A DNA stretch of 64,000 nucleotides from Ascaris suum (GCA_013433145.1 CM024168.1:8192184-8256183); one strand, 5' to 3'; positions 43,535 through 56,971 are shown, counted from the stretch's first letter. Notes: generated from the letters alone by a model not told the origin. Made by a program: numbers and translations.

Positions 43535-43899
43535 TGTTGCGCCGCACGAGAGCTGTCCTGATTCCTCCGCTGTCCGTCCGTCTGTCCTCGATTAGATGGT
43601 CGCCTCGCTTTTATAGCGTTGCTCAAATTCGTCGTTCCCATCCACATTCGTTCTTAATTTTGAAGGGGTGTTGTTCATTACCGCTTTGTAAAGTGGATTG
43701 TGAGAGTGTTCGAAGTCTTGGTCACGATGTTTTGACTTGCGGCTTTCATGAAATTGTGCATCGAAGACTGGTTCGACAACTGAACATCAGGCTTTCTTGG
43801 CAGCCGTCCGGATCCTTACACTATATTCAACACCGCAATTTTGGCATCTTCGTATCGAATAAAGGACTAATTCGCAGCTAATTTGGTTGCGCTATAACA
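43535..43899 (-). repeat. Solo LTR of a BEL/Pao element
   Basis: On the minus strand it would start TGTTATAGCGCAACC and end GGCGCAACA. Its 43535-43640 and 43720-43772 parts align with 5977-6060 and 6087-6138 of the first element's LTR, including the minus-strand TATAAAA box (43615-43609) and the GTGCATCGAAGACTG block. About 80 bp are inserted relative to the other LTR. No primer binding site follows 43535, and no internal domain lies on either side, so it is a solo LTR or LTR fragment. The flanking pentamers (ACTGA, CCAAG) do not match, so the right end is approximate. Confidence 0.75.
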
Positions 43900-45529
43900 C
43901 CAAGAAATCAGCGAAAATAAAATCAACATTCGGCTTTCTTTCACATTCTCATTCCTGTGCACTTCGAATGCTTATTATACCTGCTCGCTTGTAATTCACT
44001 TGGCTGCATTCCATTGCGCTGAATTACTCAACCGTTCCAAGAAATACATGCATCGGTCAAACGGCTGTGCCCGTTTTTTCCAGAACTTTACCTGCTCAAT
44101 TTCATGGCGCTTACTACTTTGTTTCCTCAGTCATTTATATCTTACTTCACACAATTTCTTGCGTTCATATCTGCAATCACTGAATGCGAATAACACATTG
44201 AGGTAATCATCCTGTGAAATCCGACTGGTGTTCACGACCACGGGAAGGAGCAACAAAACACCTCTGCCCACTTACAACATGCTGAACGAGGGCAGAATGG
44301 TAACACAAGTGCTTTTTGATGATATCTAGCACGGCTCAGATAAAGAAATAAGCAGCGGTGAGGGAGGGGAGGTAGAGGAACGCATCAAGAGCCAATTCAT
44401 TTGCTGCCACCCCGTCTCAACCATGCGCTCGGTGGCCATAAACCCAATAACACAAAAAGGAACTGTTACCCAACAATGGTACTCAACAGCTTTTGCACTG
44501 CGAAGGAAACGTTTATCAAATTCACATTTGCATCTGCTGATGCGAAGAAAAGTTCGAAAAAATAAAGCGCAGACGTGAGCGGAAAAATGGCTGAAGTGCA
44601 ATACGAGGTCAACTTATCAACGTCCGCCTTTCACGATAAAAAGAGCAGCAGTAAACAAGAACAACAGCACCGAAGACAGTTCGAGAGATCCTTCAAACAA
44701 CAGAAACAAGTCCTCTCAGCACATTGCCACCTCCACTGAACAACGTACCACAGAAAAGCCCTCACATCAAATACATTCCAATCGCAACTTCGGAGACATG
44801 ATGTCAACCAAATAATGAAATTTATATGCAACACAACTTAAGATTTGTTGAAAAGCGACGATTTCTTAATGCCTTCAAGCTGATTGCTATATGACTGCTG
44901 TTTCCTGCTACTGCAGTTACTGCGGTGCTTACGATACCCAAGCTGAACATTCCCCAGGCTCACTATTTAATGCATACTGTAAACAATGCCTTTGAAGAGT
45001 GGAATTTCACTGAGTTCTCCTAATTGATGAACACTTCTAATAAGTAAAGCCAGAAGCAGAAATGCACATTTGAATACCTAACTGCGGGAATCCGCACAAG
45101 ATCATTGGGATCATAAAGTTCTCGTAGCGAGCGTTTCGTTTCCGCTCCCAAAAGTATATTTGTCTTGATTCAGCGTAGTCCTCCCTTTTGAACAGTTTTC
45201 AAAACTGCCGTTAATTTTCAAAGGGGATTTGAGAAAAAAAACCTCCATGAACAATTGTCGCGCTTTGGTGCATGAAATGGCCAATCGCTAATCCCTTAAA
45301 ATCAAATCGCCAAATGAATAGAAATCAAAAAACAGGTAACCCGAAAACGTGGCCCACACATACCGTCATACTCGCTAACGTCTTTTACCCCTTCAGAAGA
45401 AAAAAATACCGTTAACCAAAAATGTGCAGGGATCGCCACTCTTAACACAATACAGAAAAAGAAAAAATGTCGGAGTCGTCGGCACTTCATTAATCGTCCG
45501 TCAGTCCATATTAATGCCATCAAAATTCT
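43900..45529. other. Stretch without a recognisable gene
   Basis: Short ORFs on both strands and no domain. The part next to 45530 should include the 3' UTR of the SF3B3 homologue. No AATAAA is seen on the minus strand within about 130 nt after its stop. Confidence 0.4.
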
Positions 45530-45574
45530 TCAGAAGGCATAACGAGTTCGAATATCTTCCAATTTCTTGTGTAT
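45530..45574 (-). CDS. teg-4: SF3B3 homologue last exon, 45 nt
   Basis: Acceptor TTCTTCAG before 45574. It encodes [14 protein letters not shown] and TGA, the invariant C-terminus of SF3B3. It was found only by looking for that end; it is too short to appear as an ORF. Confidence 0.96.
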   Translation of the reverse strand: MHKKLEDIRTRYAF

Positions 45575-48500
45575 CTGAAGAAAAAACTTGTCAGAGAAAT
45601 ATAAGGAATCAAAAATACAGGTCGCAAAATATACATAATGGAATTTAAGCAATAAATTACGCAAACATTCATTTTCATTTCCACCTTCCTCTGCAGATCA
45701 AAGTTTGCTGTGACTGTGTTATGTGATACCTGAACTAAATTGTTTAAACAGTTCTGTTCGGTTATAAAAATCCATTCGAATATCAAATGGAAGAATAAAC
45801 AAGATGTGCTAAAGAACGTTCTCGTTGTGTGCATCTGGTGGTGGGCCAACTATCGAAAAACGCAACCAAAATTAATGAACTATCATTAAACCCTTTTTGT
45901 TTCATTAAACCCTATGCAGATTCTCATTTGTTTATACTCCCATAAAAATTAATTTATTTCAACCTATAGGTATTTAATCAACGATCCCTGCTTAATTAGT
46001 TTTACATCATTCGATAGGTGCGCTTCACCAAAGCGAACTTCACCGAGTTATGTGTAACTAATTACAATCACTTCAGGAAACTCAAGTTTTGCCTCAACTG
46101 AGTTTCAACTGTAACTGGGGGAAATTATAATTCCAGTTTCTTTCCAATGAAACCTTATGAAACGATATGTGATAATCAACCTGAAGAGTGATTTTGATAT
46201 TCTTAGAGGAAATCCTATACATAATTTGTGCACTATGTTAGCTTTATTTTAAAAGTCTCTGAACGTCGCGAGTTGATATTGTGCTTCTTTTTTATTCGCA
46301 TATCCTCTGTCGAATCCGTTCCGTTCAAAGCTTGTATTGCATGAATAACTATACTATGAGATCAAGTGAAAATTGGTTTTGCATTCTTCGTATACATGAC
46401 ATTTAAATAACAACCACATATTTTCCGATAGAACGCAGCTTTTGTGGACGAACAAATAAATGTGAACGGCGTGTGACAAAAGGCAACAAATCACCTTAGC
46501 ATTTATAAGCGTTTCGCCGAGTGCTTTAATAAAAAGGTGAATGAATGAAAAATGTTCTCATATTTGCCACGCATCCCATTCAACGAGCACTTATTATTTA
46601 TAAACGCTCTTTTGATGGTTTCCTGTTTCGAGGATTGAAAGGCAGTTTCAAACAAACAACATGTGAAATAAATATCGCATTATATCACGCTGTAAATAAG
46701 CTTGTCAAGTTGTGATGAACAAAACTGATAACCCCTCACATTGGAATAGTAATAAATTATCGCCTTTTAAGAAAATAAAAATAAAAACATCAAGGTGAGA
46801 AGGCCAACTTTGGAATAAAACATGGGAAGGTGCTAAAAGTAACAATATATGCCTAATATCTTTTGTTCCGAAAATTCTCTTTAAATGAGAAACAAATCTG
46901 AGAAATGGGAAGCTCAAAATTCACGTATGAATGCAGTCTTCACTCACTATCACAAATACCTGAAAAAAAAAAATCATTACCTCAGCTGGTTTCCTGCCAA
47001 GTTCCTCAGCTACTGCTTTCTGCTTGTCCAGTGGCATCAATGCATACTGCTCGCACAAATCACCGTCAATTATGCACTTAAAGACGCGAATGAAAATTAT
47101 CAGAAATACAAAAAACATACGATTTGGCATCCAACTTTTCTACACTTAGGATATTTGTTCCGACGAAAAGTATGAAATAACTGTTGCAAAGGCTGCCCGA
47201 TTTACAATACATTCAGATAATTCAATTACACTATGATGTGATGTCTCAGATACTCACTCCTCTTCATCAAATACAGTTCGGTCGAAAAATGCACCCGTGA
47301 ATACCCTCTTGACGGGAAATTGCAACACCTTCAGTCTAACTTTCTGAGGTAACTTCCCCTTGGTAACTTAAATAGAACAACGCGAAAACGAAGAAAGCCT
47401 TATCCGCACAAATTACGCCTGTTCAAAAAATGCATAACTCCAGAAAAGGCGAACCTTGACCGGAAAATAAAACGATCGGAAAGCGAGATGGTCACGCCCA
47501 CATAACGGTGGAAACTCGACTCGAAGATGCATTTCAAGATTTTGGAAGAAGTCGAACTCCTGAAATCTCATCCAATATCCAAAAGAAAAAATGAAAAAGG
47601 AGCGAGAAAAATAGACATTAAGAAGGGGACAGAGAGATTCTTGGTTGGTCTAAAACTGTAACGAACGAAGTAGACGCTGCATCTGCAAAAACATCACCTA
47701 TGATGTTGTATTTGCAGTTTGATTCTTCCCCCCCCCCCCTCCCCCTCTCCCCTTCAAAGGAACTGTCTTTTCATATGCGTGCCATCCCACTAACTGAAAA
47801 ATATTTGATGTTTAGCAATGATAAAGAGAGTGATTTCTAGCAAAAACTGCTCACAGCGATAAAACCGCTCACTTGTCCATTCTCCAAAAAACAAACCTTT
47901 GAAGAAGAAAACGAAAAAACCAATTCAGCTTCACATAAATCAATATCGACTTAATTGAGCGGTCATCTTGCTACCTTCTGCGTGCAACCAGGATGAACGT
48001 AAAGCTAACTGGCTTGGCGTTTACATAGCCCAATGAATCTGCTTTCCCATAAATATAAGAAAATCGTTTCACAGCACAAACGCAACGAAAGACGGTGATA
48101 CATTGAGAATGCTACTTGGAGGGAGAAGAGTGAAGAAGAAAAGGGTGGAGGAGGGGTGGCAAGGCAGCAGATTTATGCCCACGCCTCCGTTATTTTATAT
48201 TCATACCGGCATGGTTTTAAAATGTCAGATGTTAGGCGTTGCTGTCGAAAGGATGTGTTTATTCGATGAAAATGTTGCCGAACGGAACTACCGAAGGACA
48301 AACAAATAACAGATGAATCTTAAACGGTTTTCGCAATAACACCACTGTGTCACAGTGGTTCATATCGCCGAGATGCGGGGTAGAGAAGAGAAAGCGAGAA
48401 ATCGAAGGGATTTGCATTCTGCATTCCAATAGGATCAACGAAATTGTTGCGAATTTTCGTGAAAGTGCAACATCTATTCACGATGCCAATGCAGCTGGCC

Positions 48501-51500
48501 AGCCGGAAAAGCCGTTCGCAGACAGCATCACGACTGGAGTTGGAGGTGCGAATCACAACGAATACAGTGACTACCGTCAGATGCTCCATTTACAGCAAGC
48601 ACCATGGGCCTCACCAAAAACGCCATTCACAACGAGTCACCATGATTAACACCAGATGCGCCGCTCATGACGCCCTCAACTGTTCATGCCCCCTCACAGG
48701 CTTAAGCAGCTCACTCGACTCGCCCAATGCCCGACAGTGACGATGCGTTGGGTTCAGCCTCCTACGCGTTTCCACCGAATTCTTTATTCAACTCTTAGCT
48801 GATGTTTCTTTAAGTCGATCTTCTTGTTAAGATTACGATTTGTATTACGAAATGTTACGGGATCTGCAATATCTTTACTCTGGGTATTAATTCCCGCTAG
48901 GCTTGTTTGAAGTCCCAGCGACCCATGTATCACGCTTATCTGTTGTGTCATATATCGTTTCAATGTTTACTCAAATACCAGGTTTAATTACCCAAGCTTG
49001 AGGTCCGACGGGTAGCGAGTCCGCAGTACCAAGCCATCAAATTTGGAATCAAAACGGTGACCGATCCAAAAAGCGCACAAGCGGATCAATCACGATCAGG
49101 TCAGTTTAAGACTTTCGACGTTTCGAGTTTGCATTTGTCAAGTTCATTCAAAGCGAGGACAGCCAATTTTCTCTACGCGAGTCAAATCCCAATTATCACA
49201 CTGTTCCCTTTGAAGGAGGAATTTGCATCGCGACGCTGTTGTGTTAGAAACTCATCTTTTTCCGCGCTTATTTACGTATATATATTAGCACTACTGCATC
49301 TTCGCCTGAACAGCCGCAAGGAAAACAAAGGGTTAGCTCTCTGTTCGAATAGCAGTGTCAAGAGCAAAGAATATCGCATGCGACTACCCAGTTTCTGCAT
49401 GCGAAAATGCTACGATGCAAGAGCCGCAACAAATGCAAAGAATCTGATACTGACGGTGCTTTGAACTTCGGAGGAAATCACTAGTTCCATAAACGACAAA
49501 TTAAATGAAGACAACGTTTATGACTCCAGCTGAACTAAAAGGAAAAGCTCAACTGATACATAGACATTCAACATAATATAAGGAAGGCGGAACAACACTT
49601 CCTTCTAGCTCGATGCAGTCATTACAATGTTTCAGCCGTCTCCTCCGCCAAATTTTGCAGTAAGGAGTCATTTCTATGTAAAAGTGATTTCTCGCCGCAT
49701 CACAAAGCTCAGTGTACAGTAAAGAACATTTAGGTTCTGAAAATTTGATAAAAGAAAATCTTAGAAACAGGAAGGCAGAAAGAAAGGAAGAAGTGAGGGA
49801 TTTCTTTAGTTGTTCCTGAGCAAAGAAAAGGAACGAGCAGCTCACATCTCTCGACACGAAAGGAACAAGCATGCCGATGGTGCCCGATATGGTAGTATAA
49901 ACGAGGCAGTCATTCGCTCCAGGTACTAGCGACGTCTTTTGCATTGAGGTGACCGTATCACCGACGTAAAACTGACCAATGTGTTCCACCTAAAAAAACG
50001 ATTATTCGCTCATATCGGTAAAACGACGAGTACAGCCTTCCTCCACTCGCCTTCCTCGTCCCATTTTGGTCACTCAAAAACGCCGCTAACGGGGCAAAAT
50101 GTGATACATTCATGTGAAAGTTTCTGCGTACATTTGTAGATGAGCCTTGCTAGTCGTCGCCCGGTTGCAGTATTGCAGACTGAAAACATCACGGTGCCAA
50201 GCAACAAAGCTTACTTAAAGCTGACTAGAGTAGAGGTCACTAGAGCCGACTAATCTGGCGACGACAGGCAAATCCTGCCCTCGCCAGCAGCTAACTGCTT
50301 CCAGCAACTGTTTGACAGCAGCCAACTGCTGTTAAACATTTGGGAAATGCGATCATCTTTTTTTTTCAAAGTAACCGTCATCATTTGAACTGTTCGGAAA
50401 AACACTGAAAAGAATTATCGGATGTTGAAGTGTGGGATGTGTTCTTCGTCTAGTGCAACTGCGAAGAAACATCGAGTGGCTTTATATCTACATTGGATGT
50501 ATATTTTGTTGTACCGAGAACCTGAAAAAAAATCGCAACATTGCAACACACTATTCCAATCGTTTACCAATTTCGGTTGATGCCGCAATGGATTCGTTTT
50601 GAGTTGTGACTGAAGATTTCGTATGTTCCATTAAATTCAATAGTTCTGGTGTAGGCCCAACTTCTGCAGCATTTCCATCATCGTAGACATTCATGACCAC
50701 CACCTCTTAGGTGCCATTGCGATTCGTTTCATATATAAAGACCAGAACAGTGATGGCAGACCATTAGTGAGCTTTGAGCACATGCATTAAAGGGACTCAT
50801 TACTCCACTTCTTCACAATCCCGTCCCCTCTCCCTCTCACCTACCACTTTAGGCTTCACCTACTGCTTACCAAATGTGCATTATCCATTCACGCATATGT
50901 GTTCTCAATTGCTGAGCAACAAATGCGGCAGATTCAATAAAATCTTTAAAAATTCCCATAGAACGAAAAGCAAACTTCGCATGCGGGGAATAAACATGAT
51001 GTAGTGAAAGTTTTGTTTTCCATAAAGGGTAAAAACAACGTGCACAAATAAAAGACCTTTTGTGATGCACCGTTCAGATTGCCTCGGTCCCAAAGAGCAC
51101 GCACACCTGTTGGATCCTCCTGCACCTCCTCTGTGACACCCTTCGGCAGCCGCAACTACAAATGCTTTCAATTTCAACATCATCAAACAACATTCGCTAC
51201 ACCAAGCTCTTCAAAGCGTGAGCACCGCAAGCCTAAGTGTTGTTTCCTTCCTGCAGTGATTCAACGATATATGCTAGATGATGCATACTGGAGCAGTTTC
51301 AACCACACTCACTGTTTCACACCTTTTCAGTACATCGTCAGGATGTTTTCTCGGTAAATTTATATTGCATTGACAATTTATTCGGATAAGCTTCTGCTCA
51401 CAACGTTTCCACAATTCGGCACTATTCGTTATGAGATGTGCACATGTGGATATTGTTGATAACGAGGCAGTCAGTTAACTACAGCAATGATAAGCTTCCG

Positions 51501-54500
51501 CCGACTGCGGTTCAAATGCGCTGCTTGGCTCGTATCGTGCATTGCAGCGATGAACCAAACAACCTAGAGGGCATTTTGCTAGGCTTCTACGACCATTAAA
51601 TTCAGATTAGGCTGGCAGCTGCCATCCTCGATACTGCTTCTACAATCGACGGATGGGGTAATTACGGGTCACATTTTGCGAACGATACTCAGTGAAAATA
51701 TAACGCAAAGGAAAGTAATGTGAAATAAAACGAATATTGTAAAATCCATACAGTCCAAATATTACGGGACATGAACGAATAAACGTATTCATACCAATAT
51801 CCAGCAACTATAAACATCAACGAGTGCTCCATTTCCGAATCCTACCTCACCCCTTCCCTCTCCTTCCCCTTCCCATCTCCCTTAACAAAATAGGTCAGCC
51901 GTTTGATAAACAACTATAAAAGAGATCTCACGACACTTAATCAGGTGCTAAAATTTATCACGGTCGTTACCGTATAACGGAACCAACAATGACTCAACAC
52001 CCCATTTTCCGCTGACGTGAACAGCATCCATAAAACGACAATCAAGAAAACACAAAAAAGTAGAAAAACTTCAACGGCGTAATAATGCAGTAATTCGAAA
52101 AGAAATGTAGGAGGTAATAACGCTGCTATCAGAGAAACGATCTGCTCGCACGGCCCGGCCATGTTTCCCTAAACGCCTTCATAATGGATCACCTCTAAAC
52201 CACACGTCTACTATCGGGTGGGAATCCACTAAAATAGGTCAGCATGCTGTAAACGAATGTCTTTGCTTAAAGCAAGAAAATAGAGATGTGGAACTTTGAT
52301 TAAAAAGTTAACCACTTGCTATAAAACTGTAACAACGTGCAAAATTATAAGATTATCATTTGCAATTTAACCTGAGGGGCAGTTTAGACGCCTTTCGCGA
52401 TTGGATTTCCATCAAACTATTTCTCAACGTAACGCCAAATTTTGCACAACTCACGAACATCGCTAGTTGCGTGAGACAGCATACTCCACAAACGATGCAA
52501 CGATTAGCCACAGAAACCTTCTCTCCGCTTAAGAAACATCACCGTTGTTACGAAAAAGAAACGAAAACTTCACCGAACTTATTTTATTCACGCAACTTTA
52601 CCGAACTCGACAAATGAAGCAACGAAATTACGACGCTCCACCGCAAAGAATTGCAACAGCGCAATCTTAGCTACCTGTTCGCATTTTATGCTACAGAGAG
52701 ACACTACTTCGCTTAATTATACAAAACTTGTAAATGAAGACATTTCAACTGCACGCCAGTAGATGTTATTCGTGCATCAACTTTGATCAATTTACGACAT
52801 CTGAACATTGGGAATAGGCTAATCTCTAGAGCTAGAATCTCGTCACCCGAAGCTCTACATTTAGGTTTTCAGCAATGAACCGGGAACGTTCAGCGCAAGC
52901 TCGACCATCTGTAGCCAATCGTTGATATGGGGATCAAAGGAACGCGACGAATTCCTATTTATATAGGTCTAGAAAAATACTTCTCTAATACTACTCTTAA
53001 GGTAAAATAAAAAATTTCCTCTCAATAAGCCATACAACCTTAAAAGGTCTAGAAGGGCCGATCTGCTACTGCAAAATGCTTAAGGTGATTGAACGACGGT
53101 GCACAAAAAAAGATCTGAACAGTGAAGCTGCGAAAGCGCAGCTTTTACAATTAACTAAGATCTCATCACGGCACGAATTGACTGCACTTGTCCCACAGTT
53201 CAAAAGATGACAACTTAGCACTGTGGTGGGTTTGTCTCGCAGCCTTCGTTGCAGCAAATTCCTTTACATGTGGACAGCAAGAAAAGAATGATAAAAAGAA
53301 TGCTGGTTAATTGAAAGCTGAAAAAAAGCTCTCCAATGTTTCAACTTCCAACCAACTACGACCTTTATTCGCATACGAGAAGCATAATGCCTCCTTCCCT
53401 TCTTCCCTACCCTATCCCTCTTAGAAAGAAGTACTGCGCCGAATGCGTTTATGCGTACACATTACAAAAAATGTTTAATGGATGTTCTTGAGGAACTTCG
53501 CATAATGTTCAATATCCCATCTACGTGGCTACATGTTACGTAAAAAGAAGCTTCAGCAATGCTGCTTATGACCGTTGAAGTTGCAACGAATATTAAAGTG
53601 TGACGTTCGTTAAGAGAGAACATGCAGCAAATATTGAAATACAATATATGCAAAACAAAAAGCGACAATGTGATTTTATTCAAGGACTGTTGCAGGAATT
53701 ACTCTAATCTTTCTCTTGCTCTCTTTTCCCTTCTACATCGCTTCCTAGTCTTCATTGCGCATTTAAGCCGTTTTATTTGCTTAACCACAGGAAGTAGATT
53801 GTGCTCTCTCCTTATAATTTAATCCCCCTTCGCTTGTGAAAAACGTTTTGTCTCCAAATGATTGAACATCCTCACCGGCTAGCACTCGCCATCTCTCCGT
53901 TATCAGTGAATGTTTTCTCAAAATAGAATAGCATCAAAATTAATTATAGTAATCTACCTGTGTTGTTTAAATTAATATCCTAAAAGTGTACTGATGGGCT
54001 GTTGAAACCTTTTCCTCTGCGAGCGGGACCTTATCTCTAGGATGACAGCTAGCAAGACAGAAGGATAAACCGTTATCTCTGGATTTACAGGGAGATTTTC
54101 ATACTGAACTGGCTAAGGCACCACCGTGCTCTCGCTGCAACAACATTTTTCAATATAGCATTTGAAAAACATATGTGAGGGCATTTCCGCGCCTTCCCTT
54201 ATTTGCAGGAAATTGATTTATTTAGACCTTCGGAAAAAGATTCGCTGCCCAGTGTTTTAAAACGTGTATTCTCACAGAAAATTCTTTGTCGAAAAGTCAT
54301 CGAGTGAATACGAAAATAGAAACAGGGAAACCATCAAAGAAGACTCTTGAAGTTGTCCGTGAACATATCATGCAAACAGATAATGCTGGAGTTTCCTGTG
54401 ATGCCTAAATCGTATTGATCTTCTCTACCGCATACAGCGTGTCTAAATGCTCCCACCCTTATATTCATATGACGGCTCTCTCGCTGTTCCTTTTCATGCC

Positions 54501-56971
54501 TCCGATATGAATTTCTTTGGGAGTTTCTTACACTAGCCATCGGAAAAGCATCGTCTTTCGTTTCATTTATAGCTTATTTCAGCCGTATTGTTTCCTTCAA
54601 ATATATTGAACCATTAATATTGCTATGACTTTGGACACTGAATATAATTTGGACGGATATATAGATGCCTGCTAAGTTTCACAAGGTGGTCACCATATGT
54701 CAAAGATCAAGCACTTAACATTTCTCAATTCAACGAAAAAAAAATTCAGAAAAGTGAAAAACGAAAAATAATCCCTGAAAATCATCAGATAAGCTGGGAC
54801 AATGCTCAAGCTCCCCTCCTCTCCTCCCCCCCCCCCCCAATCCCCACCTACTCTTCATGTACCACATCTCTCGCTCCATTATATGGAGCCCGTACGACCT
54901 TCATTTATCCACGATCTAAGCACGCTGGAAAACAAGCAATATTCGGGTTTGAGATATGCGTTGGTGTTTGACGCATAGCTGTCAAAAATGCCAATCGAAC
55001 ATAAAAACAACCATCGGCATCTTGTTAATGATCGCAGAAGCCGTTGCTAATTTCGGCGATTACAGTCGACTATCACGTTTCGCAGTGACAGAAGATAGAA
55101 GCTGGCTCGGCAACACACTGCTAAAGCAACCGTCTTATTGCTGACGTTACTATGCTTGTTTTTTATGCGATCTTGTTATGAAGAGAAACCTTTCCGGTGC
55201 TGCAAAAGAGAAAACAAGCACTAATGTGTAAAGGAAACCAACGAAGTGCGCTGAAGAATATATCAAATGTCTAAATAAGTGCAACGGCATAATGCGATAA
55301 GCTTTTTGCAGCGCCATCGATCAAAGTGAATCGACAAATTTCATCGGTTCGACACTTCAATGTCAGAACGCTTGAATCATCAAACAAAAGACACTGACAA
55401 GGACTGAAACTGCTGCTGAAAACAGCGTAAATGCTGACGACTGCAGGTAAGTTTACTCTCTTGCAATTCCCAATTTATCAACAACCTGAGTTGAGTAATG
55501 ACGATGGACAGTCTCTCGCTGACAAAAATCTTGCATTATCCCTGGCCAAGCAGTTGGAGAGAGTAAATATGAGTGCAACTACTGTTCAATCTATTCGCTT
55601 GGAGCAAAAGCCTCGCAATAAATGTTTAACTATTCTCTAGGCATAATGAATTTGGCAAAAAGCCAAAAGCGCGTTATAATGAGAAAACTAATAGACGACA
55701 TTATAAAGGAAGGGCATTTCAGCGCAGACTCCCAACTCTTTGCACTTAGTTCGGGGGAGGGAAGGGGAAAGGGAGGGGCATTTCCACTTTTGATTGTCGT
55801 ATGATCATAGCAACAGGAAGGCTGATTGATTCTCTTATGTATGCTATGCTCAACCGAACGATTCCGGCTCTCGAAATACTCCAAGTTGCCATATCGATGA
55901 AAATGTACTTTGAAAGTGCAATCCAAGCTCAAGGAGGAATACATACAACTGGAGTCCTACAACGAAAAAGAAGAAGCGTAAATGATAGCAAAGCCTCCGT
56001 TATGCACAAAGCTCAAATCGGTGAATACACACTAATGAAATCCTCTGAAAAGCGCATCGCCTCATTGAAACAATCTCCAAATAAACCTTGAAATCATCGT
56101 CTTCCCCCGCCATTTTGGGTAAATACACAGCACGCAACAAAGTAAAGTGTCCACTTACAACTGCAATGCTACCAAATCGATCGCCCACTGCGACAGTGTC
56201 GTAGTCGAGGATGCAAATGCACGTCACGAAACGTGGCGATGTATCGTCACAAAAGATTGACAACTGGTTATCCTTAAATAAATTATTCATCACCGACCAT
56301 GTCCTCTTTTTATGTTATTGAAGTTGTAGTCAATCAACATGTCATCTGATTACTGCGTGAAGAAGAAAGAGGGAAGGGCGGAGGGGGGGGGGAGATGTGA
56401 CGAAAAGTTTAAGCGGTCACAACCCTTATAACATATAAATCAAAGTGGCACAAATTAGGACCTCAATAAAACATCTTATTTGTGTGAGCCAAGCACGCGT
56501 TATAAATTCAGGGCTGCAAAGGGTTGCCGGAAACTTCTTACATAAATTTAATTTCGCTATACAACGAGAAACATTTTCGATTTATCGCTTCATTGCTCTT
56601 CTCCGTAGGTCTCAAAGAAGAGGTTTTCTATTCCAAATGATCTCACTTTCACGAAGCATCGAAAAAATCGCTCTCTAGTCAAAAGTTTTTTTTTTTCCTT
56701 TGTTTGACGAGGCCATAAATATTTCCAAGGCTCCGAAAATAAGATGTCTCTTCAAGAACGATCATATAGACAAGAAATAATGTTGTGTCATTATACCAAT
56801 CAAGACATTTCCCAACAACTCATTTATTTTCGCTGCAAAAATAGGAGCCTAGAAAGAGGGAAACATATGAACCTGCTTTTTGTATCGCATAAAATGAAGC
56901 GATTCCTGCGAGTCGCTCACCACAATGCGCTGACCCATCGAACGAATATCAACAACTTGGACGGGTAGCTG
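45530..56971 (-). CDS. teg-4: SF3B3 / TEG-4 homologue, splicing factor 3B subunit 3, C-terminal seven exons
   Basis: Exons in transcript order: 56971-56873, 56272-56159, 51155-51057, 49989-49846, 47559-47455, 47076-46981, 45574-45530. Together they give 702 nt, 233 residues plus TGA. They align without gaps to the end of metazoan SF3B3 (as recalled). Every intron is phase 0. SF3B3 is a WD/beta-propeller scaffold (CPSF_A C-terminal region) of the U2 snRNP SF3b complex in the nucleus, needed for branch-site recognition. Seen: [81 protein letters not shown] and the terminal [12 protein letters not shown]. The first ~980 residues were not found between 57 and 64 kb. Introns here are 0.3-5.0 kb. 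Confidence 0.97.
46981..47076 (-). CDS. teg-4: SF3B3 homologue exon
   Basis: Acceptor TTTAAG, donor GAG/GTAATG. The 32 codons include [19 protein letters not shown] and EELGRKPAE. Confidence 0.96.
47455..47559 (-). CDS. teg-4: SF3B3 homologue exon
   Basis: Acceptor GATTTCAG, donor AAG/GTTCGC. The 35 codons include [20 protein letters not shown] and [15 protein letters not shown]. Confidence 0.97.
49846..49989 (-). CDS. teg-4: SF3B3 homologue exon
   Basis: Acceptor TTTTTTTAG, donor GAT/GTGAGC. The 48 codons include [20 protein letters not shown] and [20 protein letters not shown]. Confidence 0.97.
51057..51155 (-). CDS. teg-4: SF3B3 homologue exon
   Basis: Acceptor TTTGTAG, donor AAG/GTCTTT. 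It encodes [20 protein letters not shown] and [13 protein letters not shown], nearly identical to the metazoan protein. Confidence 0.97.
55431..56091 (+). other. Cluster of unassigned plus-strand ORFs inside an SF3B3 intron
   Basis: Three successive open frames (55431-55640, 55622-55804, 55801-56091) cover almost the whole stretch on the strand opposite the host gene. They have protein-like composition, for example [20 protein letters not shown], and [20 protein letters not shown]. They could be decayed coding of an inserted element or an antisense gene with small introns. No domain recognised. Confidence 0.25.
56159..56272 (-). CDS. teg-4: SF3B3 homologue exon
   Basis: Acceptor TTTAAG (weak), donor GTAAGT, phase 0. 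The 38 codons run [16 protein letters not shown] through [17 protein letters not shown]. The next intron is 5003 nt. Confidence 0.95.
56873..56971 (-). CDS. teg-4: SF3B3 homologue exon (first one in the window)
   Basis: Acceptor TTTTTTTCAG before 56971, donor after 56873 (CAG/GTTCAT). The 33 codons contain [20 protein letters not shown] and [12 protein letters not shown] second CAG follows the first, so the exon could start three bases later (CTACCC). Confidence 0.95.
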
